A stretch of DNA of 11,501 nucleotides from Pseudomonadales bacterium (GCA_013043915.1 JABEVH010000256.1:1-11501); one strand, 5' to 3'. Shown: positions 1 through 6,974, numbered from the stretch's first letter. Numbers and translations are program-made. Notes: generated from the letters alone by a model not told the origin.

Positions 1-23
1 AACCCCCCCCCCCGCCTCCCATA

Positions 24-57
24 CCTGATCGCCAGCCAGTCAGCGCTGGTGATCAGG
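24..57. repeat. 13-bp inverted repeat (hairpin)
   Basis: The left arm CCTGATCGCCAGC (24-36) and the right arm GCTGGTGATCAGG (45-57) pair over 13 positions, with one G.T wobble, around an 8-base loop. No T run follows on either strand, so it is not a standard intrinsic terminator. It could be a REP-like element or the structured end of a transcript whose gene lies outside the window. Confidence 0.6.
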
Positions 58-66
58 CGTGCCTAA

Positions 67-81
67 GCTAGAGAATCTAGC
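67..81. repeat. Short perfect palindrome
   Basis: GCTAGA (67-72) and TCTAGC (76-81) form a perfect 6-bp inverted repeat around GAA. It lies 9 bases after the longer hairpin at 24-57. Its function is unknown, and a chance occurrence is possible. Confidence 0.4.
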
Positions 82-419
82 CTGCCATACCGAAGCCGGC
101 ACAACGATTTGCATACAATTGCACAGCATAGGTTGAGCCTACCCACAACATTGAACACATGTGAGCCGCGCCATCTTTCGGCTAGAAAGAGCGTTCAGAA
201 AGAAAAGAAACAGTGTGGAATCACAAGGTTCAAGGCAGGGACGGAAGGCTACGAACCGGTTGCGGAATCACAATCTACGCCGAGTGAAACCGTAACGCTG
301 CCGCTCTCTAGTCGTTGCCCCCTGAAACCCCACTACAATGCGTTTACGCGCTTAGTGGCGGGAGACTTCATGATCGGTGTTAAGGAGAAGTTGCGTCAAC
401 AAATAACTGACTTTTTTGT

Positions 420-1289
420 TCAGGTATAGTGGCCCGCCGCTCTCACGCGTCCCGCACCATCACAAACCCGTACCAGTTTTTCACCCACTGAGCTCATCCC
501 CGTTTCAACGGACAAGGCTCCTGAAGGCAAAGGTACCGGCCGCAAAAAACGTAAATCCAGCTCATTCACTGTTTGTTCGGAATGCAACCCTTCATAGGTT
601 CGAGCAAACATACCCAAACCTTGGAGTACCGTTCTACCAAACGGTGACTTGCGCCCTATCCTATCCACCCAGTGTATAGGATTAAAATCCCCCGTCAGCA
701 AAGCAAACTGAAAGCCATCATGAGGTTCTGCCTGCCATTGATTGACGGCCGACCAACTCGCTGCTTGTTGGCGAGGACTTCGCAAAACAGATCGACGTGC
801 TGATGGACTTAGGAAGGTGGTAAACATGGTGGCTTCCACCAGGCGATGACAATCCTTATTACCGGTTACTATGCGGACAGCCATATCAGCGCGCCCGTCA
901 TGCTCTTGCACAGACACCAGACTGGCTCTAACCACGAGGGGCATACAACTGGATATCTCGCCATAGCAACGCATGTGTACTCCCTGGTTGATAATATCAA
1001 CCAGGTCATATTTGGATTGCTCAATGACCTGAAGGGCTAAATGCAACCCCCACTGTGCAAACATATGCGGTGGTAATGTGCCTTCATAATGTCCTCCCGA
1101 CCAACGCGCGTAGGCGCTAACCAGTTCAGGAGCAGGAGGAGCCACGATAGCAACCAGGTCACGAAAAATTTCCGGATTGGTTTCAGGTCGAGAAAAAGGC
1201 AGCCATGAGCGAGCCAACGCTCGCCCCCAAGCCCGCAGCATAGGACCCTGGTAACGAATCAATGATAAGGGAACAGCTTCCGATAACAC
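420..1289 (-). CDS. MaoC-like double-hotdog acyl dehydratase/hydratase
   Basis: Protein of 289 residues with two apparent hotdog-fold halves (about 50-165 and 185-285). The second carries the R-specific enoyl-CoA hydratase signature TGDFNPIH at 199-206, with the expected catalytic Asp201 and His206. The usual HG that follows in the family reads QG here (223-224). Known relatives hydrate or dehydrate acyl thioesters in the cytoplasm, in fatty acid or polyketide-like metabolism; the substrate cannot be read from sequence. The start is GTG at 1289, supported by GAGGAG seven bases upstream on the minus strand. It lies 65 bases downstream of the prolyl aminopeptidase gene in the same direction and has its own promoter-like sequence in the gap. 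The family call is firm, the exact reaction is not. Confidence 0.85.
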   Translation of the reverse strand: MLSEAVPLSLIRYQGPMLRAWGRALARSWLPFSRPETNPEIFRDLVAIVAPPAPELVSAYARWSGGHYEGTLPPHMFAQWGLHLALQVIEQSKYDLVDIINQGVHMRCYGEISSCMPLVVRASLVSVQEHDGRADMAVRIVTGNKDCHRLVEATMFTTFLSPSARRSVLRSPRQQAASWSAVNQWQAEPHDGFQFALLTGDFNPIHWVDRIGRKSPFGRTVLQGLGMFARTYEGLHSEQTVNELDLRFLRPVPLPSGALSVETGMSSVGEKLVRVCDGAGRVRAAGHYT

Positions 1290-1296
1290 CTTGATG

Positions 1297-1302
1297 CTCC
1301 TC
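1297..1302 (-). promoter_or_regulatory. Ribosome binding site of the MaoC gene
   Basis: On the minus strand GAGGAG is followed by a 7-base spacer and the GTG start at 1289. There is no ATG start in a better position, so this site decides the start. Confidence 0.7.
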
Positions 1303-1321
1303 GGTAACAGCTTAATGAAAC

Positions 1322-1350
1322 ATTATGATACATATTGATTGAAATGTTAA
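1322..1350 (-). promoter_or_regulatory. Sigma-70-like promoter of the MaoC gene
   Basis: On the minus strand TTAACA (1350-1345) is followed by a 17-base AT-rich spacer and CATAAT (1327-1322). Each box differs by one base from the E. coli consensus. It lies in the gap after the prolyl aminopeptidase stop and gives a short leader of about 25-30 bases, so the MaoC gene can be transcribed independently of the gene upstream. Confidence 0.6.
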
Positions 1351-1354
1351 CTAA

Positions 1355-2305
1355 TCATTCTGCATCATGGCGAACTAAGTGATCCGTGGCCCGAATTAGG
1401 GCATCGGTTATACCTGGCTCACTGGCTGCGTGACCTGCATCACGAACAATTTGCAACTGCGAACCCGGCCAGGCCTGGTGTAGGCTCAATGCATTATCCA
1501 GAGGACAGACCATATCGTAACGACCATGAATGAGGGTCCCTGGAATCCCCTTCAGGCGATGGACTCCTGCCAGCAGGGGAAGATTCAGGAAACTTCCATT
1601 CATAAAATAATGAGCTTCAATACGCGCCATAGCTAACGCCTTCCTAGGATCGGCAAATTGTTCAACCAGACTAGGGCTAGGGTGCAGAGAAGAACAAACC
1701 CCCTCCCAAATGGACCATGCTTTGGCACATGCCATTTGCTGCAATTCATCACGTCCTGTCAAGCGGCTATGATACGCAGCCAACAGATTATGACGCTCAG
1801 GCTCAGGGATAGGTTTGATAAAATCATCAAAAGCATCAGGAAAAACACGACTGGCTCCCTCCTGATAAAACCATTTTATGTCTTGAGGACGGCAAAGAAA
1901 AATACCGCGAAGTATCATGGCCATCACATGCTCAGGATGAGCCTGAGCATAGGCCAGCGATAAAGTTGATCCCCAGGAACCGCCAAAAAGCACCCACCGT
2001 TCTACCCCCAGGTCACGTCGCAGGACTTCCATATCTTCTACCAAATCCTGTGTTGTATTCCTCTCTAAAGACGCATAGGGCGTGCTGCGACCGCAGCCAC
2101 GCTGATCAAACAATATAATGCGGTAACGTTCCGGATCAAAAAAACGACGATGAACAGGCTGGGTACCTCCACCGGGTCCACCATGCACAAACAGAATGGG
2201 GATGCCCTCTATCTGGCCGGACTGCTCAACATACAACCGATGCAGGGGATCAACCTCCAACATTTTCTGCTCAAACGGGTGTAACTCAGGGTATAAAATT
2301 CGCAT
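1355..2305 (-). CDS. pip: Prolyl aminopeptidase (proline iminopeptidase)
   Basis: Cytoplasmic serine peptidase that removes N-terminal proline from peptides. The 316-residue protein is full length for the alpha/beta-hydrolase S33 family. The oxyanion-hole segment HGGPGGG lies at 41-47, the DQRGCGRS segment at 67-74, and the nucleophile elbow GGSWGS at 108-113 with Ser110. The acid is probably Asp264 in GRYDMVCP and the base His292 in DAGHAASEP. The start is ATG at 2305, with AGGGAG six bases upstream. It is divergent from the HDOD gene across a 117-bp spacer and is followed in the same direction by the MaoC gene. No functional link with its neighbours is evident. Confidence 0.97.
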   Translation of the reverse strand: MRILYPELHPFEQKMLEVDPLHRLYVEQSGQIEGIPILFVHGGPGGGTQPVHRRFFDPERYRIILFDQRGCGRSTPYASLERNTTQDLVEDMEVLRRDLGVERWVLFGGSWGSTLSLAYAQAHPEHVMAMILRGIFLCRPQDIKWFYQEGASRVFPDAFDDFIKPIPEPERHNLLAAYHSRLTGRDELQQMACAKAWSIWEGVCSSLHPSPSLVEQFADPRKALAMARIEAHYFMNGSFLNLPLLAGVHRLKGIPGTLIHGRYDMVCPLDNALSLHQAWPGSQLQIVRDAGHAASEPGITDALIRATDHLVRHDAE

Positions 2306-2422
2306 AACCCACTCCCTTGTTCCATGGATATAGCATATGGCTGAAATGCCCTAATAGCTATGCCCCTTGACACCAAGTGTGTTCTACACTTGGCTTAACT
2401 CGAATGGCAATAGGATCTATGC
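2306..2422. promoter_or_regulatory. Divergent spacer between pip and the HDOD operon
   Basis: This 117-bp gap must hold promoters for both directions. On the plus strand a perfect TTGACA lies at 2367-2372, but no good -10 box sits 16-18 bases downstream, so I do not call a complete promoter. Directly after it comes an inverted repeat (2373-2393). For pip I see only weak candidates, such as TATATC on the minus strand. Confidence 0.45.
2373..2393. promoter_or_regulatory. Operator-like perfect inverted repeat
   Basis: CCAAGTGT (2373-2380) and ACACTTGG (2386-2393) are perfect inverted 8-base arms around GTTCT. The element directly abuts a TTGACA box and ends 29 bases before the HDOD start codon. 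Its position suits a dimeric regulator that blocks the promoter, or a hairpin in the leader. No T run follows, so a terminator is unlikely. Confidence 0.45.
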
Positions 2423-3967
2423 GTGGCCAATTACGATCTCGGTGTGCTGGCCAGCCAGCCATTACCTCTGCTTGCAGCCGATCAACGCCGCCACTTAAAA
2501 GTGCTGGCTAAACCTGACATGTCCGTAGCCGAACTGACTCGGTCACTCGCTGTAGATCCTGCCGCCGTACAGCTTATTTATCGCGCCGCATGCGCTCGCC
2601 AACGCCAAGCTGAAAAAATAAGGCCCGTACGCAGCCTTGACCAGGCAATCAACATGCTGGGCTTAAATGGCGTGTCCCAACTACTACGCGACTTACCCGT
2701 ATTAGGCGAAATGAACCGCCATGAAGTGCGTTATCGGGCACTACTAGGACAAAGTCTAGTTGCGGCTGAACAATCCCGGCGCTGGGCTCTGCAGCAAGGC
2801 CAACGCCATGCGGAGGAAGTCTGGCTGGCTACCTTACTATACAATCAGCTGTCCTGGCATCTGGCGATTCATGAAGCGGACAAACTTGATGCACTGGCAC
2901 ATGCACTGATGATAAAGCCACGCAATATTGTTAATGCTGAAAAAGAAATCTTTGGCACCACCTTATTGCAGTTGAGTCTGCGCTGGTCACAATGGCAAAC
3001 TCCGATGGAGTTGCTGCTCAACAGTCTTGACAGTCAACAACAACCAACCATCCGCGAGCTTCATGGGCTCACCCATGCTGACATGGACTTGATCCGACGC
3101 TTCAATAGTCGACCAGCAACTTGGGTCCTCTTCGCCAATCAAGCAGCGGCAACCCTGCGCCGACGCGGCTCAGGTGCCATGGTACATCTGCGCTTTATCA
3201 GTGGATTATTTCGCACTGAACCACAACGCGCATGGCATGATCTGGTAGAAAACGCTTTATTTGTCGCCCATCATTCAGATTTTACCGGACAAGCTGCAGC
3301 CAGCCTGATCTGGGATCAGGCTAATCGACAGCAACGGCGACTAACACTGCCTATGTGGCTTTCTATACCCACTGCAGCACCAAAAATTCAGCCAGTACCC
3401 ACGGCTGCTGCTTTCAACCCACCACCACAAATGCTTCCGGATGAACACTTTTTACCGCAGTTTATACAGGAACTAGGGCAATGCCCTGACCTCAACCATC
3501 AATTACGTCTGCTGGTAGACTCCTGGCATGAACGCGTTGGGATAAATCGCATTATCTTGCTGGTGTTCAATAGCGACCGTAGCGTGATACGTACCTTGCT
3601 TCGTGCAGGCATTGATGCCGAATCCGGCTTGGCTAAACTACAGTGGCTAGTGGGCAATAACCCCTTGCTCGCAGCGCTGATCAAACAGCCGAGTTTTCTC
3701 ATGATTGATTCCGCCAATCAGACCAAGTACCAACCGCATCTACCTGAGTCTCTGGCTCTGCATCTACGCCTCCCTGCCCTATTGGGTAGCATCATGGCAG
3801 GCGAACGCCCCTTGGCTCTGTTAGTAGCTGACTGCCAAGGAAATTCGCTCTCTGCTCGTCAACTACAGGCTTGCCGTCTCAGTCTTCCTGCCATGCAAAA
3901 AGCGGTTGATAAACTTCGAAAGATAACGCGGACTCCCACCGCAGGGAATCGTCATGATAAAGTGTAG
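2423..3967 (+). CDS. HDOD-domain protein with degenerate HD site and GAF-like C-terminus
   Basis: Protein of 514 residues. The N-terminal half (about 10-290) follows the HDOD pattern: a helical start, the typical segment SLDQAINMLGLNGVSQLL at 71-88, then a long helical core. Where related proteins keep an HD-type pair (LLHDIG-like), this one reads LLYNQL (138-143), so metal-dependent hydrolase activity is unlikely. After a Pro/Ala-rich linker (about 322-342), residues 345-495 alternate strand- and helix-like segments in a GAF-like pattern (inferred, not proven). HDOD proteins are thought to act as signalling scaffolds. The start is GTG at 2423 with TAGGAT upstream; nearby ATGs are out of frame. 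It is the first gene of a run with rhdA (24-base gap) and psd, as for PA4955 in Pseudomonas. Confidence 0.8.
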   Translation: MANYDLGVLASQPLPLLAADQRRHLKVLAKPDMSVAELTRSLAVDPAAVQLIYRAACARQRQAEKIRPVRSLDQAINMLGLNGVSQLLRDLPVLGEMNRHEVRYRALLGQSLVAAEQSRRWALQQGQRHAEEVWLATLLYNQLSWHLAIHEADKLDALAHALMIKPRNIVNAEKEIFGTTLLQLSLRWSQWQTPMELLLNSLDSQQQPTIRELHGLTHADMDLIRRFNSRPATWVLFANQAAATLRRRGSGAMVHLRFISGLFRTEPQRAWHDLVENALFVAHHSDFTGQAAASLIWDQANRQQRRLTLPMWLSIPTAAPKIQPVPTAAAFNPPPQMLPDEHFLPQFIQELGQCPDLNHQLRLLVDSWHERVGINRIILLVFNSDRSVIRTLLRAGIDAESGLAKLQWLVGNNPLLAALIKQPSFLMIDSANQTKYQPHLPESLALHLRLPALLGSIMAGERPLALLVADCQGNSLSARQLQACRLSLPAMQKAVDKLRKITRTPTAGNRHDKV

Positions 3968-3991
3968 CCCGTTGCCTTTGAGGACGGACAT

Positions 3992-4813
3992 ATGCCAGCC
4001 TTTGCCCGGCTCATTGAGCCTGAATACTTGGTCGAACATCTTAACACCCCCAACCTTCTCATCGTCGACCTGAGCAAGGCGCAGTTGCATGCTGAGGCCC
4101 ATATTGCCGGCGCTGTGCATTTACCCGCATCTCATCTACTTCGTGGATTGCCTCCAGCTCATGGTCTATTGCCTGACCCGTCCACCCTAGAGTCGATACT
4201 GTCTTTTCTGGGACTCCAAGATGACACGCATGTCATCGCCTATGATGATGAGGGAGGAGGCTGGGCCGGCCGTTTTCTCTGGACCCTGGAACTGGTCGGC
4301 CATAAAAACTACTCCTATCTGAACGGTGGGCTGGTGGCTTGGCTGGCTGCCAACTTGCCCGTTGAAACCACCCTGCATTTACCTCAACCCAGTCAATACA
4401 GCATGACTCTTCATACCCAGCACCTAGCAGAACTGGATTACGTTCTGCATCGACTTGACCATGAAGACATGGTCATCTGGGATGCCCGTAGCCCGGAAGA
4501 GTTTGACGGTACTCGACAATTCGCCCAGCGAGGAGGGCATATACCTGGCGCCATCAACTACGAATGGACGCGCGCCATGGATACATCACGCCATTTACGC
4601 CTACGCCCCTTAGAGGAACTACGCGCCGAACTGGCGACCTTAGGCATCGTTCCTGACAAAGAGATCATCACCCATTGCCAGACTCATCATCGATCAGGAT
4701 TGACCTGGTTGGTGGGTAGACTCCTGGATTTTCCCCGTCTACGCGCTTATGCCGGCTCGTGGGGTGAATGGGGCAATTTACGCCATACTCCGATCACAAC
4801 GAGTTCAGATTGA
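3992..4813 (+). CDS. rhdA: Thiosulfate sulfurtransferase (rhodanese) RhdA
   Basis: Moves sulfane sulfur from thiosulfate to cyanide or other thiophilic acceptors through a Cys persulfide, releasing sulfite. The 273-residue protein has the two-domain rhodanese layout: an inactive N-terminal domain (about 8-125) and a catalytic domain (about 145-265). The active loop is CQTHHRSG, with the nucleophile Cys229. This is the loop of Azotobacter vinelandii RhdA and differs from the CRKGVT of bovine rhodanese and the CG(S/T)GVT of mercaptopyruvate sulfurtransferases. Other family segments are DARSPEEF (164-171) and GHIPGA (182-187). ATG at 3992 follows GAGGA with a 7-base spacer. The stop is 3 bases before psd, so the two are very likely co-transcribed and translationally coupled. 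Confidence 0.95.
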   Translation: MPAFARLIEPEYLVEHLNTPNLLIVDLSKAQLHAEAHIAGAVHLPASHLLRGLPPAHGLLPDPSTLESILSFLGLQDDTHVIAYDDEGGGWAGRFLWTLELVGHKNYSYLNGGLVAWLAANLPVETTLHLPQPSQYSMTLHTQHLAELDYVLHRLDHEDMVIWDARSPEEFDGTRQFAQRGGHIPGAINYEWTRAMDTSRHLRLRPLEELRAELATLGIVPDKEIITHCQTHHRSGLTWLVGRLLDFPRLRAYAGSWGEWGNLRHTPITTSSD

Positions 4814-4816
4814 ACC

Positions 4817-5707
4817 ATGCAAAATGATACCCGGAACCAATTATTTGTATTACTGCAATATCTGTTGCCTCAACATCTTATCTCACGCTGGGTTGGGGCC
4901 TTGGCCGCCAGCAGCCAACCGTTAATCAAGAACTTTCTGGCCCGAAGGTTCATTCAGCGTTACGGTGTTGATCTTTCAGAGGCTAAACACCAGAACATCG
5001 AAGATTTTGCCACATTCAATGATTTCTTTACCCGAGCCCTGCGCGAGGATGCCCGTAGTTGGCCGCTAGATAAAACCATCATGGGCTGTCCTGCTGATGG
5101 CTGCATCTCCCAATTAGGTCAGGTGGAGGCCGGACGTATTTTTCAGGCTAAGGGACAATACTTTGACCTCCTAGAGTTGCTCGGTGGTGATGAAAATGCT
5201 GCCAAACAATTCGCTGGTGGCAATTTTGCCACTATCTACCTCTCGCCTCGTGACTATCATCGTGTTCATATGCCCTGCCGAGGCCAGCTAGAACGTATGA
5301 TCCATGTTCCTGGCGACCTCTTCTCGGTGAACGCAGCTACCGCTCAACATGTTCCCCGCTTATTTGCTCGCAATGAACGAGTCATCTGTCTTTTCAATAC
5401 TTCCCATGGCCCTGTAGCCATGATTCTTGTAGGTGCCATGATAGTCGCCAGCATTGCCACCCCTTGGGCAGGCTTGGTAGCTCCCCTGCAACGTAAGATA
5501 AGAATTACCCATTATGGTCAACATCTAGCGCCGCCTCTACTGGAGCGTGGCGACGAAATGGGCCGCTTTTTGTTGGGATCTACCGTGATTTTATTGACGG
5601 GAGCCAACCAGTCCACCTGGAATAATGAGCTGAGTGCAGGAACTCCAGTACAAATGGGCATGCCCTTAGGGGCTTGGACTCACGCGACTACTCCCTCAAC
5701 TTCATGA
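4817..5707 (+). CDS. psd: Phosphatidylserine decarboxylase proenzyme
   Basis: Inner-membrane enzyme that makes phosphatidylethanolamine from phosphatidylserine. The 296-residue precursor matches the short bacterial Psd-B type. It has the self-cleavage motif LGST at 253-256; cleavage before Ser255 yields a beta chain, and an alpha chain whose N-terminal Ser becomes the pyruvoyl group. The charge-relay residues appear as Asp94 in PADG and His151 in HRVHMP, with His148 also conserved. ATG at 4817 starts 3 bases after the rhdA stop with no clear ribosome binding site, which suggests coupling to rhdA translation. Its last 20 bases overlap the end of the SemiSWEET gene on the opposite strand, and no terminator is visible between them. 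Confidence 0.98.
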   Translation: MQNDTRNQLFVLLQYLLPQHLISRWVGALAASSQPLIKNFLARRFIQRYGVDLSEAKHQNIEDFATFNDFFTRALREDARSWPLDKTIMGCPADGCISQLGQVEAGRIFQAKGQYFDLLELLGGDENAAKQFAGGNFATIYLSPRDYHRVHMPCRGQLERMIHVPGDLFSVNAATAQHVPRLFARNERVICLFNTSHGPVAMILVGAMIVASIATPWAGLVAPLQRKIRITHYGQHLAPPLLERGDEMGRFLLGSTVILLTGANQSTWNNELSAGTPVQMGMPLGAWTHATTPSTS

Positions 5708-5939
5708 ACAAAATATAGCCAGCGAGTATCATGGTCAGAGCATTGGAGAATACGATGGGCCCTCGCTGCAAGGCCAGCCCATATACCAGCCAAAGACTAA
5801 TGCCCACGGTAAATATCGCAAACATGGCCAAGGATAGGTCATGAGTTTTTCCTGTCCGAAAAACTCGCCAAGCCTGGGGAATAAAAGCTACGGTTGTACA
5901 CGTAGCGGCTGTATACCCTAGCACATCAACACCATGCAT
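5688..5939 (-). CDS. SemiSWEET family (MtN3/PQ-loop) sugar transporter
   Basis: Small 83-residue membrane protein made almost entirely of three hydrophobic helices (about 5-25, 36-56 and 62-80), as expected of a SemiSWEET protomer. The PQ-loop signature FIPQ lies at 19-22 at the end of helix 1. Trp50 and Asn66 sit where residues line the sugar pocket in characterised SemiSWEETs. Known members form dimers that let sugars equilibrate across the inner membrane; the substrate here is unknown. ATG at 5939 is preceded by GGAG with an 8-base spacer. The gene ends inside psd (20-base antisense overlap) and is divergent from the LysR gene across 54 bases, which makes it the likely target of that regulator. 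Confidence 0.87.
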   Translation of the reverse strand: MHGVDVLGYTAATCTTVAFIPQAWRVFRTGKTHDLSLAMFAIFTVGISLWLVYGLALQRGPIVFSNALTMILAGYILFMKLRE

Positions 5940-5961
5940 GCTTGGCGCTCCATTCGTTCAT

Positions 5962-5979
5962 CTTCAAGCTACCGAGAAG
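5962..5979. promoter_or_regulatory. Possible LysR-type operator dyad
   Basis: CTTC (5962-5965) and GAAG (5976-5979) form a small interrupted dyad in the 54-base divergent spacer, overlapping the probable ribosome binding site of the LysR gene. LysR-type regulators often bind interrupted dyads between themselves and a divergent target and repress themselves. The spacing does not exactly fit the classical T-N11-A pattern, so this is weak. Confidence 0.22.
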
Positions 5980-5993
5980 GATATCCCATCATC

Positions 5994-6884
5994 ATGCGCA
6001 TTACCCTGAAACAACTGGAAGTATTTGTTGCCATTGCTCAGGAAGGAACGGTATTAAAGGCAGCTGACCGACTAAGTTTAACGCAGTCAGCGAGCAGCAT
6101 GTCTCTAGCTGACCTGGAGCGGCAACTAGGGCGCCAGTTGTTTGATCGTGTCGGACGCAGGCTCCAGCTTAACGATACCGGAAATCTGTTGCTACCTAAA
6201 GCTATCGATATTTTATCCCGCACGGAAGATCTGGAAAAACAGGCTGCCAATGACTCTTCTGAAATGGGTCAGCTACGCATAGGTTCCAGCCTAACCATAG
6301 GCGGTTATCTGATCCCTTCCCTGATGGGCACTTATCTGCGCAATCATCCTAGCTCGCGTCTTAGCCTAGACATGGGTAATACGCGCCATGTTATTGAGAA
6401 TCTGGAAAAGTTTCATATCGACATCGGATTTATTGAGGGTTATTGCCATGCACCAGAAATCGATGTTCTACCCTGGCAAGAGGACGAGCTTGTTATATTT
6501 GTCGGCAAGGATCACCCTCTAGCCTGTACCAGGGAAGTAACCCTCGATGATCTAGCTCATTGCGACTGGATATTGCGTGAACCTGGATCAGGAACACGTG
6601 AAACCTTTGACCATGCCGTTTTTGGAAAACTCGCTCAGATCAAAATGGCCATGGAACTCAGCCAGACTGAAGCCATTAAACATGTGGTCGAAAGCGGCTT
6701 TGGTGTGGGCTGTCTTTCGCGCATCAGCTTGCATGATGCCATCACACAAGGGCGCTTAGTCCCTCTCTCTACACCCTATTTAAATTTACGACGAAAATTT
6801 TTGATACTTATTCACCGACAAAAATATCGTGGCGGCCACTTAAACCGGTTTGTTGAATTTTGCCTGGGCAACCAGATCAGTTAA
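5994..6884 (+). CDS. LysR-type transcriptional regulator, YeiE-like
   Basis: DNA-binding regulator of 296 residues. The N-terminal winged helix-turn-helix (about 3-62) has the LysR pattern (ITLKQLEVF at 3-11, LERQLGRQLFDRVGRRL at 41-57). The effector-binding domain (about 94-296) closely follows E. coli YeiE as I remember it: DIGFIEG (143-149), EDELVIF (163-169), WILREPGSGTRE (192-203), EAIKHVVESGFGVGCLSR (226-243). I chose ATG at 5994, since the protein then starts MRITLKQLEVF as YeiE does. AGAAGG lies 13 bases upstream, slightly far. The longer frame from 5934 would run into the divergent gene. YeiE has been linked to sulfite and iron responses in enterobacteria. The likely targets are the divergent SemiSWEET gene and itself. 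Confidence 0.92.
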   Translation: MRITLKQLEVFVAIAQEGTVLKAADRLSLTQSASSMSLADLERQLGRQLFDRVGRRLQLNDTGNLLLPKAIDILSRTEDLEKQAANDSSEMGQLRIGSSLTIGGYLIPSLMGTYLRNHPSSRLSLDMGNTRHVIENLEKFHIDIGFIEGYCHAPEIDVLPWQEDELVIFVGKDHPLACTREVTLDDLAHCDWILREPGSGTRETFDHAVFGKLAQIKMAMELSQTEAIKHVVESGFGVGCLSRISLHDAITQGRLVPLSTPYLNLRRKFLILIHRQKYRGGHLNRFVEFCLGNQIS

Positions 6885-6886
6885 AT

Positions 6887-6910
6887 GTACGACTTTTCGT
6901 GCCAATTTTG
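6887..6910 (+). terminator. Weak possible terminator after the LysR gene
   Basis: GTACGA (6887-6892) and TCGTGC (6897-6902) can form a 6-bp stem, including one T.G pair, with a CTTT loop, followed by CAATTTTG. The stem is short and the T run is only four bases, so termination would be inefficient. Confidence 0.3.
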
Positions 6911-6956
6911 CATGAACAGCTATCCTGAGTGTATAGTTTAAAAATTACTATATAAA
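6908..6956 (+). promoter_or_regulatory. AT-rich promoter region of the PilZ-like gene
   Basis: TTGCAT (6908-6913), an 18-base spacer and TATAGT (6932-6937) form a plausible sigma-70 promoter. A second -10-like stretch TACTATATAAA (6946-6956) follows without a good -35. The AT-rich patch stands out and lies just before the ribosome binding site, which suggests that the PilZ-like gene is transcribed separately from the LysR gene. Confidence 0.42.
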
Positions 6957-6974
6957 CCCTTTCAGGATGGTTGG

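Larger units (their letters stand above)
1..419. other. Region without a convincing gene
   Basis: No open frame here resembles a protein. The longest plus-strand frame begins at a TTG at 109, has no ribosome binding site, reads as low-plausibility sequence and runs into the end of the MaoC gene on the other strand. The stretch contains a run of 11 C (3-13), a long inverted repeat (24-57), a short palindrome (67-81), a 10-base direct repeat GGAATCACAA (217-226 and 264-273), an 8-base palindrome AACCGGTT (254-261) and an imperfect hairpin with arms CCACTA/TAGTGG (330-335 and 353-358). I see no tRNA or rRNA. A small RNA is possible but unsupported. Confidence 0.5.

Noticed and set aside
24..57. 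Hairpin as a rho-independent terminator
   Set aside because: The stem is long enough, but no U run follows on either strand.
228..257. GGTTC...GAACC pairing resembling part of a tRNA
   Set aside because: No acceptor stem, anticodon arm or T-loop consensus can be built around it.
109..429. Plus-strand open frame of 106 codons in the gene-poor start
   Set aside because: TTG start without a ribosome binding site, no recognisable fold or motif, and it overlaps the end of the MaoC gene on the other strand.
416..679. Plus-strand open frame opposite the MaoC gene
   Set aside because: It lies wholly antisense to a gene with a clear hydratase motif; its sequence looks random.
2367..2400. Complete sigma-70 promoter based on TTGACA
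   Set aside because: At 16-18 bases downstream there is no acceptable -10 hexamer, so only the -35-like box and the dyad are reported.
5934..5993. Longer N-terminus for the LysR protein starting at 5934
   Set aside because: The extra 20 residues do not belong to the LysR fold, would overlap the divergent start codon of the transporter gene, and the YeiE-like start falls at the ATG at 5994.
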